Positions 1 to 6,938 of a stretch of 12,745 nucleotides of DNA are shown here, piece after piece. A model generated the notes under the pieces. It saw only the letters and a list, made by a program, of their open reading frames with translations, had not been told where the DNA came from and did no database searches. Position numbers and translations under genes: made by a program. The first letter of the stretch is position 1. Each line of letters begins with the position of its first letter. Location of the stretch: assembly GCA_049598145.1 (NCBI GenBank), contig JBMYNJ010000047.1:1-12745 (forward strand). Direction: 5' to 3'. Origin of the DNA: WTJH01 sp049598145 (GTDB lineage Bacteria; Bacteroidota; Bacteroidia; Flavobacteriales; Flavobacteriaceae).

Positions 1-843
1 AACAAGTAAAATGGGGTAAATCAAAATTAGTTCTCCAAAGGCACTAAAAGTCAACTCGGGATCGGAAACATCAATAAACAAAGAATTCGTCTGGAAAGCA
101 GTCCAGTCGGCAGTGACTAGTATGGCGGCAATTAGATTATTGGATGCGTGAAATCCAATAGCTAACTCATTTCCATTGTCCATTAAAGTAATGATCCCCC
201 AAAACAATCCTGTACCGATATAAAAAACCAATAAGCCATAACCTAGTTTGGAGATTTCAGGGTTGTAAATGTGAAGAGAACCAAAAATAAAAGAGCTCAT
301 CAAGAGGGCAAACCAGGGTTTCGGAAAAATTTTTGCAAAGCCCTGCATCAGATAACCCCGAAATAAGAGTTCCTCCAGAGTAGTTTGCAGGGGAATGAAA
401 AGAACAGCGATCAAAACCATACCGACAAATGGAATCGGGTCAAAATTCCATTGATAATTTTCAGGATGCATAAAATACTCCAGTCCAAAAAATACCAAAA
501 CTAAAGTCGACCATAAGACAAAGGCAAATTGTACTCTTCTCCAATCCATCTTTTTTCGGGTACTTATAATAGACAACAACGGCCTATCATGAAGCTTTCG
601 GACCACCAACCAAAGACCTGCCAAGCCTATAGCAAAAGGCAACAGCAAAAGGAAAAGTCGATAATTAGAAGGAATACCATTGAGCATGGCCATAGGATTA
701 TCGGGATCGGCAACCCCATCGGTGTTAAAAAGGGCTACCACCAAAGGAATTTGCCCTAAAAAATTGACTAGGATAACAACTAAAGAGCCTAATAAATAAA
801 AACCAAATCCTATTTTCGGAGATTCCTGAGTTTGTAGAAACAT
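1..843 (-). CDS. CPBP-family intramembrane metalloprotease, C-terminus off the window
   Basis: I translated 281 residues from the ATG at 843 to the window edge with no stop, so the 3' end is missing. All three motifs of the CPBP (Abi/CAAX-prenyl endopeptidase-like) family are present: EELLFRG with E157, E158 and R162; an FxxxH motif F187-H191; and HxxxN with H232 and N236. These residues bind the catalytic metal and activate water in the family. Hydrophobic segments near residues 13-39, 62-81, 103-121, 140-155, 175-190, 202-221 and 228-241 fit a polytopic inner-membrane protein. The start lies 2 bp after the menC stop, so it is the next gene of the men operon. Family members include prenyl-protein proteases, bacteriocin-immunity proteins and anti-sigma proteases. 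The substrate here is unknown, and a link to menaquinone synthesis rests only on position. Confidence 0.9.
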   Translation of the reverse strand, partial: MFLQTQESPKIGFGFYLLGSLVVILVNFLGQIPLVVALFNTDGVADPDNPMAMLNGIPSNYRLFLLLLPFAIGLAGLWLVVRKLHDRPLLSIISTRKKMDWRRVQFAFVLWSTLVLVFFGLEYFMHPENYQWNFDPIPFVGMVLIAVLFIPLQTTLEELLFRGYLMQGFAKIFPKPWFALLMSSFIFGSLHIYNPEISKLGYGLLVFYIGTGLFWGIITLMDNGNELAIGFHASNNLIAAILVTADWTAFQTNSLFIDVSDPELTFSAFGELILIYPILLV

Positions 844-845
844 AT

Positions 846-1880
846 TTATGTATTTAAATTCCAGGGGGTTAATTTACGATGCTCAAGATACCCATTTTTA
901 ACAGTCAAAAAGCCGTCAGGGTTGTTAGTAAATAGACCTCCCGTACCCAATCCTTGATGTCCTCGGTAATCTAAGATGGAAGTCCATTGAGCGATTGCAT
1001 TCAAGCCAATATTGCTTTCCAATGCACTGGTTATCCACCAGCCAATGGATTGCTTTTCAGCAAGATCAATCCATTCTTGAGTAGCCGAAAAACCGCCTAA
1101 AAGCCCTGGTTTTAAAATAATATACTGAGGTCGAATTGCTTGCAAAAGTTCTTTTTTGTCTTCCAGGGAGTGCACCTCGATCAACTCTTCATCCAAAGCA
1201 ATGGCCAAGGGCGTTTTGCGGCAAAGTCTTTCCATAGCCTCCCACTGATTGGACTGAATGGGTTGCTCGATGGAATGAAGTTTGAGTTTCGATAAACGAT
1301 CCATTTTATTGAAAGCTTCCTCAGGAGCAAAGGCTCCGTTGGCATCCACCCGAATGATCAAATCCTCGGGAGCATAACGCTTGCGAAGTTTATGGATTAA
1401 TGCCCACTCGGCATCAAAATCCAAGGCACCAATTTTCAGTTTGATACAATTAAAACCTTGTTCGAGTTTGGAGTCAATTTGAGTTTGCATAAAATCTAAA
1501 TCTCCCATCCAGATGAGACCATTGATGGGAATTTTGGTTTGCCCGTCGACAAAAGCAGACGGGAATACGTCAAAAGGGTGTTTTGCCACAATACTCTGAT
1601 CCAAAAGTTCGATTCCAAACCGAATACTTGGATAATCAATCCAATTCAAGGAATGAAAATTTTGGGATTGCCATTCGGCACAAGCCTCTTGGAGTTTACT
1701 CTCAAAATCCGGGGAATCGTCTGCGCTAAGTCCACGAAATAAGGGACATTCGCTCACCCCCACCAGCTGACCGTTTTCCGAAGCCCATAAGAAATATGTT
1801 TCCTTTTGATGAAGAATTCCTCTTGAAGTTCCCCCCGGTTGCTTAAAATTTAAATGATATTGAACTATTTTAAGCTCCAT
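846..1880 (-). CDS. menC: o-Succinylbenzoate synthase MenC
   Basis: This is a 344-residue enolase-superfamily enzyme that dehydrates SHCHC to o-succinylbenzoate in the cytoplasm. The C-terminal barrel shows the expected set of residues: K147 and K149 in KLKIG, metal ligands D179 (RVDAN), E205 (SIEQP) and D230 (ALDEE), and K257 in ILKPG as the opposite-face lysine. An SALESNIG segment follows at about 285-292. The N-terminal capping domain, about residues 1-100, is short but present. The ATG lies inside the end of menA and the two genes overlap by 11 bp, which suggests translational coupling. The downstream protease gene begins 2 bp after the stop. Related dipeptide epimerases and N-succinylamino acid racemases share this fold, but the men operon context makes MenC the clear choice. 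Confidence 0.93.
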   Translation of the reverse strand: MELKIVQYHLNFKQPGGTSRGILHQKETYFLWASENGQLVGVSECPLFRGLSADDSPDFESKLQEACAEWQSQNFHSLNWIDYPSIRFGIELLDQSIVAKHPFDVFPSAFVDGQTKIPINGLIWMGDLDFMQTQIDSKLEQGFNCIKLKIGALDFDAEWALIHKLRKRYAPEDLIIRVDANGAFAPEEAFNKMDRLSKLKLHSIEQPIQSNQWEAMERLCRKTPLAIALDEELIEVHSLEDKKELLQAIRPQYIILKPGLLGGFSATQEWIDLAEKQSIGWWITSALESNIGLNAIAQWTSILDYRGHQGLGTGGLFTNNPDGFLTVKNGYLEHRKLTPWNLNT

Positions 1881-2796
1881 AAAGACAGATCATTAAAATC
1901 CAATACCCTAATGCCACAAAAAATGCTGTAATTGCCAAGGGTTTTAAACCCCGATCCAATTGCTCAGGGCTAGGTGTTTGACGAAAGTCCGGAAGACGGT
2001 ACAGCATCAAAACAGGAAAAATTAATCCCAACCAACGAATATTGGAATTTCCAGAGTAGATTAAAACAACAGTGAAACTCAAAGCAGCTAAACCAATTAA
2101 AATGCATTGATAAATGAGTGCATTTGCAAGTCCCCATTGGACTACTAGAGTATTCTTTCCGGATGCTTTATCGTTTTCGATATCACGCATATTATTGAGG
2201 TTTAATACCCCTACACTCAAACCTCCAAAACAAATTGTAAATAATAAGGCTTGATATGATAATTGTTGTACTTGAAGATAATAACTCCCCAACACACTAA
2301 CGCCCCCAAAAAATAAAAAGACGAATACGTCGCCAAGGCCTTTATAGCCATAAGCATGATTCCCTACGGTGTATTTAATTGCAGCAACAACCGCCAATAC
2401 AGCCAAGATTAAGAATAGTAAAACTTGAAAATATTGATCGGCAGGGAATGCAATTGCGATCAATATCCCTGAAGAGAACAAACTTAAGACTCCCACAATC
2501 CAGATCCCTCGACGCAGTTGACCAGGTCTTAAAAGTCCCATTTGCAGGGCTCTGGGAGGGCCCAAACGATCTTTGTTATCTGTTCCTTTGATCCCGTCGC
2601 CATAGTCGTTGGCAAAATTAGAAAGGATTTGAAAAAGAGAGGCGGTAAGTACTGCCCAAAAAAAGAGAGGCCATTGAAATTCCGACTGCCGCCAAGCCAA
2701 AGCATTTCCTGCAACAATTCCCGCCAATGAAAGTGGCAAAGTGCGCAAACGAGCCGCTAAAACCCAAGCACGCCAAGTACTGCGAGAGGATGTCAT
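1870..2796 (-). CDS. menA: 1,4-Dihydroxy-2-naphthoate polyprenyltransferase MenA
   Basis: MenA is an integral membrane UbiA-superfamily prenyltransferase that attaches the polyprenyl chain to DHNA with loss of CO2, giving demethylmenaquinone. The two Asp-rich prenyl-diphosphate/Mg sites are visible (numbered from the ATG at 2796): NDYGDGIKGTD at about 63-73 and NNMRDIENDK at about 201-210. A GYKGLGDVFVFLFFG segment at about 150-164 is also typical. Several long hydrophobic helices fill the 308 residues, the usual family length. A TTG codon sits directly before the ATG and would add one residue; I prefer the ATG, which follows the menB stop by 4 bp. The stop lies inside the menC start region. 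Octaprenyl transfer to hydroxybenzoate (UbiA) is the main alternative, but the operon argues against it. Confidence 0.93.
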   Translation of the reverse strand: MTSSRSTWRAWVLAARLRTLPLSLAGIVAGNALAWRQSEFQWPLFFWAVLTASLFQILSNFANDYGDGIKGTDNKDRLGPPRALQMGLLRPGQLRRGIWIVGVLSLFSSGILIAIAFPADQYFQVLLFLILAVLAVVAAIKYTVGNHAYGYKGLGDVFVFLFFGGVSVLGSYYLQVQQLSYQALLFTICFGGLSVGVLNLNNMRDIENDKASGKNTLVVQWGLANALIYQCILIGLAALSFTVVLIYSGNSNIRWLGLIFPVLMLYRLPDFRQTPSPEQLDRGLKPLAITAFFVALGYWILMICLYGA

Positions 2797-2800
2797 CAAA

Positions 2801-3616
2801 TTAAGGGAATTTTGGGTATTTCTTAAAGTCAGGGGCTCTTTTTTCCAAGAAGGCCTTCTTTCCTTCCTGTGCTTCTTCCATAAGATAATACATCAAGGTC
2901 GCATCTCCAGCCAACTGCATGAGTCCGTGTTGACCATCGAGTTCTGCATTCAAACAACGCTTTACCATTCGCAAGGCCAACGGACTTCGCTGTTGCATGA
3001 TCTTACACCATTCGACCACAGTATCTTCTAAGGAATTAAAAGGTACAACTTTGTTCACCAAGCCCATCTCTAAAGCCTCTGTAGCTGAGTATTGTTGACA
3101 TAGGAACCAAATTTCACGCGCTTTTTTCTGGCCTACATGGCGGGCCAAGTATGAAGACCCAAAACCACCGTCGAAGCTCCCTACTTTAGGGCCGGTTTGT
3201 CCAAAAATGGCATTTTCAGAAGCGATTGTAAGATCACATACTACGTGGAGTACGTGCCCTCCTCCTATGGCATAACCATTGACCATCGCAACAACAGGCT
3301 TAGGAATTTCCCGAATACGTTTGTGCAGGTCTAAAACATTCAGTCGGGGAACACCGTCTTCACCTACATAGCCCCCTACTCCTTTTACATTTTGGTCGCC
3401 ACCGCTGCAAAACGCTTTATCGCCAGCTCCTGTAAAGACAACAACGTCTATATCTTCTCGTTCCCGACAGATTTCCATGGCTTCCAACATTTCAAAATTT
3501 GTCTCCGGACGGAAAGCATTATACACTTGAGGGCGATTGATGGTAATCTTCGCAATACCCTCAAAATATTCGAATCGAATATCTGAATAGTCTTTTAGGG
3601 TCGTCCACTCTCTCAT
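2801..3616 (-). CDS. menB: 1,4-Dihydroxy-2-naphthoyl-CoA synthase MenB
   Basis: MenB is a crotonase-fold enzyme that cyclises o-succinylbenzoyl-CoA to DHNA-CoA (Dieckmann-type ring closure). From the ATG at 3616 the protein has 271 residues and begins MREWTTLKDY, the usual MenB start. The oxyanion-hole segment is AFCSGGDQ (about 68-75), followed by NGYAIGGGH (113-121), then GQTGPKVGSFDGG (139-151) with the conserved Asp at 149. The QTG triplet at 140-142 is the signature of bicarbonate-dependent (type I) MenB, in which bicarbonate replaces an acidic side chain. The frame stays open to a TTG at 3652 inside menD, but the extra 12 Lys-rich residues are not conserved in the family. The gene starts 22 bp after menD in an A-rich spacer, and menA starts 4 bp after its stop. 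Confidence 0.95.
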   Translation of the reverse strand: MREWTTLKDYSDIRFEYFEGIAKITINRPQVYNAFRPETNFEMLEAMEICREREDIDVVVFTGAGDKAFCSGGDQNVKGVGGYVGEDGVPRLNVLDLHKRIREIPKPVVAMVNGYAIGGGHVLHVVCDLTIASENAIFGQTGPKVGSFDGGFGSSYLARHVGQKKAREIWFLCQQYSATEALEMGLVNKVVPFNSLEDTVVEWCKIMQQRSPLALRMVKRCLNAELDGQHGLMQLAGDATLMYYLMEEAQEGKKAFLEKRAPDFKKYPKFP

Positions 3617-3638
3617 AGGTACTTTTTTTAATTTGAAT

Positions 3639-5399
3639 TTAATGTTGTGCAAGATATTTAAAATAGCTGCTTAAAATTTTTGGATTTGTTTGGTTTGGGG
3701 TAAATATTTCTAAAATCTTGGGTCTTTGAGAGGATTTGAAAAACCGCTTAAGTCGCCCATCCAGTTGCCAACTGTTTTTTGCGGAACTATAGCCCCATCC
3801 GTGCATTCGAGCCAAATACTTTGCTTGAAGTTGATGCTGGGTTTCAAAATAAGTCTCAAACAAACGGTCTTTAATCGTTTCCGGAAGAATCCTAAAAATT
3901 CCTCCTCCTTGATTATTGATGATGATAATCCGCATATCCGGAGGGCATCCATTTTTCCAAAGGGCATTACTATCATAAAAGAAACTCAGATCGCCCGTGA
4001 TACACAAAGTAGGAGAATTATTGACCTGAGCGGCCCCTAATGCCGTCGAAATACTTCCATCAATACCACTCGTTCCACGATTGCAAAACATTAGTCCAAG
4101 AGGTTTGCTATCAAATAACTGTGCATAGCGAACAGTAGAGCTGTTAGATAAATGAAGCTGATAATTATTAGGGATCTTTTTCCATAGTTTATAAAAGACA
4201 TGAAAATCAGAAAAAGGAAGTTTTTTGATATACTGCAGATGTTTTTCCTGATGTCGCTTCATATGTTGTTGTCCGATTAAACGGTAAGTGCTTGCAGCGT
4301 CTGATGTTGGGTTAAGTGTACTTAACAATTTTTCTAATTCACCCTGGAGCGCATGAACATCTCTAAAATAGGTGTCGTAGGCCGGTGTGTTCCCCAGATG
4401 ATAGTGCTTTTGTGGTGGATATCTTCTCAGAAATTTTTTGATTTTTTTGGAGACGACAAGCCCCCCTAAAGTAATTAATACTTCGGGTTGTAGTTTTTGA
4501 AAATAATCCTTTGAATTTTTATGAATTTCCAAAGGCGCGATTAATACATCTATATTTTCAATAGCCTCGGATAATTTTAAGTTAGAAAGCGACTCAGAAA
4601 AAACAAGTGTATCCGGCCTTTGAGCCAGCTTTTGTATATGTTCTCTAAGGCTGTCATTTGGTTCTAATACTCCAACGAGTATCAGTACCTTATTTGCTTT
4701 GGAATAATCGGCCTGGAGTTCATCAAGTTTGTTTTGGTCAATCTTTGAGGGTAAAGAACTTCTTTTTTGAATGGGTGCAACGGTAGAAGTTTTCAAATGG
4801 TAAAGCGGTTCTTCAAACGGAATATTGAGATGTACCGGCAATCGATCATCCCACAATTTTGACAATGCTTGGTGCAATATTTCGATATTGGCTTGTTTTT
4901 GCTTCGGTTGAAGCCGCTTTACCTCCTCTTCCGAATGGAGTAATTGTTGTCGATTACTCATCAGAATGCTTTCAGTTGCATGGCTTACATCTTGCATTAA
5001 TGCGCCTGAGAAAGACGTGAATTTAGCCATTACCTGTTCCTGCCTAATGGTTTGTCCATCTCCAATATCGATGCGATAAGTAGGCCGATCGGCCGAGAGC
5101 ACCAACAAGGGGATCGTGCTATAATAGGCTTCAGCGATGGCGGGTAAATAATTTAAGACGGCAGACCCGGAAGTACATAACAATGCTACAGGGGCTTTCA
5201 ACTGTTGTGCAATCCCTAAAGCAAAAAAGGCTGCAGAACGCTCATCCACAACACTGTGACATTCAAAATCGGAATGGGAAGTAAAGCTCAAGGCCAACGG
5301 GGCACTTCTAGAACCAGGAGAAATAATAATATGCTTAATTCCATAGGCACGGCAACTTTCAACGGTCAATTGCGCACTTGGAATTGATGAAATTTTCAT
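3639..5399 (-). CDS. menD: SEPHCHC synthase MenD
   Basis: MenD is a thiamin-diphosphate-dependent enzyme that adds decarboxylated 2-oxoglutarate to isochorismate, giving 2-succinyl-5-enolpyruvyl-6-hydroxy-3-cyclohexene-1-carboxylate. The 586 residues have the three-domain layout of the family. The N-terminal Pyr domain has ISPGSRSAPL (26-35) and DERSAAFFALG with cofactor-activating E53. LSADRP (101-106) and GQTIRQ (115-120) follow. A divergent central domain covers about 200-360. The C-terminal PP domain has NRGTSGIDG (440-448) and the ThDP/Mg motif GDL (469-471) to NN (495-496). The ATG at 5399 gives MKISSIPSAQ, a normal MenD start. The gap to menF is 40 bp, the largest inside the operon, and it holds a promoter-like box. 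Confidence 0.96.
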   Translation of the reverse strand: MKISSIPSAQLTVESCRAYGIKHIIISPGSRSAPLALSFTSHSDFECHSVVDERSAAFFALGIAQQLKAPVALLCTSGSAVLNYLPAIAEAYYSTIPLLVLSADRPTYRIDIGDGQTIRQEQVMAKFTSFSGALMQDVSHATESILMSNRQQLLHSEEEVKRLQPKQKQANIEILHQALSKLWDDRLPVHLNIPFEEPLYHLKTSTVAPIQKRSSLPSKIDQNKLDELQADYSKANKVLILVGVLEPNDSLREHIQKLAQRPDTLVFSESLSNLKLSEAIENIDVLIAPLEIHKNSKDYFQKLQPEVLITLGGLVVSKKIKKFLRRYPPQKHYHLGNTPAYDTYFRDVHALQGELEKLLSTLNPTSDAASTYRLIGQQHMKRHQEKHLQYIKKLPFSDFHVFYKLWKKIPNNYQLHLSNSSTVRYAQLFDSKPLGLMFCNRGTSGIDGSISTALGAAQVNNSPTLCITGDLSFFYDSNALWKNGCPPDMRIIIINNQGGGIFRILPETIKDRLFETYFETQHQLQAKYLARMHGWGYSSAKNSWQLDGRLKRFFKSSQRPKILEIFTPNQTNPKILSSYFKYLAQH

Positions 5400-5414
5400 A
5401 GCCCGACAAAAATA
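5400..5414 (-). promoter_or_regulatory. Candidate internal promoter -7 box before menD
   Basis: On the minus strand the 40-bp menF-menD gap contains TATTTTTG (5414-5407), an exact match to the Bacteroidota -7 consensus TAnnTTTG, followed by 7 bases and the menD ATG. I see no good TTTG or TTG -33 box 19-21 bp upstream, so the evidence is one-sided. If active, transcription would begin at or within a few bases of the ATG and give a nearly leaderless mRNA. Confidence 0.35.
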
Positions 5415-5439
5415 CGAAAGCTCTATGGAACCGGCCTAC

Positions 5440-6480
5440 TTAAAGTACTTGCAAAAAGGTTTGTGCTTTGCGCTCAGTTTCAATCCATTCGGCCTCCGAT
5501 TGGCTTTTCTCTGTGATTCCTCCACCTACATAACATCGTAGAATCCCATTCTTGTAGGCAGCACATCTTAAATTCACATAAAAATCTGATGTTTCTCCAA
5601 ATTTTGGACCGATAAATCCCGTGTAGAGTTCACGAAGATCCGATTCGTGCTGAGCGATAAATGAAAAAGCTTCCAAGGTCGGATATCCGCAAACAGCAGG
5701 AGTTGGATGGAGCAGCTTTGTCAATTCAAACAAAGATAAATTTTGAGCATTTGCTTCAAACCGAGTACACAAATGCAGAACGGGTCCTGCCACAACTTCA
5801 GACCTTTCTCCTTCCAGAATTTGATTCGGGTTAAGTAAGGTACTGAGTTGTTCACGAATATGATCTTCAACAAAAATCTGCTCCTGAATTTCTTTTTCGC
5901 CCCATGGAATATCCCGATCCATAATCGATTTTGTCCCGGCCAAGGCCATAGTTTTTATTCGATTATCATTTAAACTCAAAAAAATTTCTGGGGATGCCCC
6001 AATCCAAAGTCCCATCTGCGGATGAAAAAAACAGTAACAAAATGCCTGAGGATAAGAGGTCAACAAACGATGATAAAGATGAGAAATTTCTGTTTCAGGA
6101 TAATCACCAACCAACTGTCTGGAGAGCACAACTTTTTTAAAAATTCCATTTTGAATTTCTGCCTGTGCCTGTTGAATCAGGGTTTGATAATCCAAGGCTG
6201 ATATAGAAGATTGCCCATTAAACCCCAAAGGAGCTTTGGGAATTGTTGTCCCGAGTGAATAGACCTTTTTCTGATCCCCGGCAATATAAAAAGCTTGATT
6301 CTCCTTTTGAAATGGGGCGATAAAAAAGCCTTCTTCTCTCCAGGTATTTATCGGCCATAAATCAGGGGTTTGTTGAAAAATGGCGTGAATTTGTTCTTCT
6401 CCGGGTTTCCGATAGAAAGCCATCGGGGTTTTGGATCGTAAGCACTCTGCTAAATCTTGTACAAAGGCCGGGAGTGACAT
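5440..6480 (-). CDS. menF: Isochorismate synthase (MenF/EntC-type)
   Basis: This is a chorismate-utilising enzyme of 346 residues that converts chorismate to isochorismate, the first committed step of menaquinone synthesis. The C-terminal catalytic domain is intact. FKKVVLSRQ includes K116, the equivalent of the general base that activates water. GASPEIF includes E165, the general acid, about 50 residues later as in EntC and MenF. ALAGTKS (179-185), a HPTPAVCG segment (258-265) and a C-terminal GGGITEKSQSEAEW segment, whose acidic residues should bind Mg, also fit. It is shorter than E. coli MenF because the N-terminal half is reduced. The ATG shares one base with the menI stop (TAATG). A siderophore-type EntC role is chemically identical, but no siderophore genes are near and the men context decides. 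Confidence 0.92.
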   Translation of the reverse strand: MSLPAFVQDLAECLRSKTPMAFYRKPGEEQIHAIFQQTPDLWPINTWREEGFFIAPFQKENQAFYIAGDQKKVYSLGTTIPKAPLGFNGQSSISALDYQTLIQQAQAEIQNGIFKKVVLSRQLVGDYPETEISHLYHRLLTSYPQAFCYCFFHPQMGLWIGASPEIFLSLNDNRIKTMALAGTKSIMDRDIPWGEKEIQEQIFVEDHIREQLSTLLNPNQILEGERSEVVAGPVLHLCTRFEANAQNLSLFELTKLLHPTPAVCGYPTLEAFSFIAQHESDLRELYTGFIGPKFGETSDFYVNLRCAAYKNGILRCYVGGGITEKSQSEAEWIETERKAQTFLQVL

Positions 6481-6896
6481 TATTTTTTCGCTCGTGAGTA
6501 CGTTGTTAATTTACAAAGAGACACCAAGTTTTGCGAATCATCGGTTACCCGTATTTCCCAAAGTTGAATGGTTCGTCCCGGGTGAATACATCGGGCGGTT
6601 GCATGGACAAATCCCTCCTTTACCGATTTTACATGATTGGCACTAATTTCAATGCCGCGGACCATTATGTTGGGGTCTCTATTCAAAACCTGAACGGCTG
6701 AGCTTCCCACTGTTTCAGCTAAAGCCACTGTCGCACCGCCATGTAAAACTCCATCGGGTTGATATACTTTAGAATTAACGGGCATACGTGCCATGAGAAA
6801 ATCTTCACCCACATCGGTAAATTCTATCGAAAGAGTTTCCATCAATGTGTTTTTACACAACGTATTGCAAAACTCTAATATTTGATCTTTTGTCAT
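6480..6896 (-). CDS. menI: Hotdog-fold thioesterase, probable DHNA-CoA hydrolase MenI (PaaI/YdiI-like)
   Basis: The 138-residue single hotdog domain resembles E. coli YdiI (MenI) along its whole length as I recall that sequence. Shared features are the MPVNSK and QPDGVLHGG stretches with Q46 and H52, and LAE with E61, matching the YdiI catalytic Glu. ISANHVKSVKEG (84-95) and the C-terminal LTTYS also match. The expected reaction is hydrolysis of 1,4-dihydroxy-2-naphthoyl-CoA to DHNA, the step between MenB and MenA. Position at the head of the men operon, overlapping menF by one base, supports this over the phenylacetate (PaaI) role. I chose the ATG at 6896. A TTG further up (6926) would put the dnaK terminator hairpin inside the coding region. 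The region just upstream of the ATG is therefore terminator, not a recognisable ribosome site. Confidence 0.85.
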   Translation of the reverse strand: MTKDQILEFCNTLCKNTLMETLSIEFTDVGEDFLMARMPVNSKVYQPDGVLHGGATVALAETVGSSAVQVLNRDPNIMVRGIEISANHVKSVKEGFVHATARCIHPGRTIQLWEIRVTDDSQNLVSLCKLTTYSRAKK

Positions 6897-6923
6897 AAAA
6901 AAAACCTTCCCGAAGGAAGGTTT
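6897..6923 (-). terminator. Intrinsic terminator downstream of dnaK
   Basis: On the minus strand AAACCTTCC (6923-6915) pairs perfectly with GGAAGGTTT (6910-6902) around a TTCG tetraloop (6914-6911), a very stable loop. The run of T continues to 6897. The stem begins 15 bp after the dnaK stop at 6939. The last T touches the A of the menI ATG at 6896, so the terminator fills the whole leader of the men operon. Confidence 0.9.
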
Positions 6924-6938
6924 CAAGGGTTAAGAGTG

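Noticed and set aside
529..759. A 76-codon plus-strand open frame
   Set aside because: It lies entirely antisense to the protease gene, whose motifs are intact, and its translation has no recognisable features.
3617..3652. A TTG start at 3652 for menB
   Set aside because: The 12 extra residues are encoded by the A-rich spacer and the menD end, and MREWTTL at 3616 is the usual MenB start.
6897..6926. A TTG start at 6926 for the thioesterase
   Set aside because: The added residues are encoded by the dnaK terminator hairpin, and the ATG at 6896 gives the normal family N-terminus.
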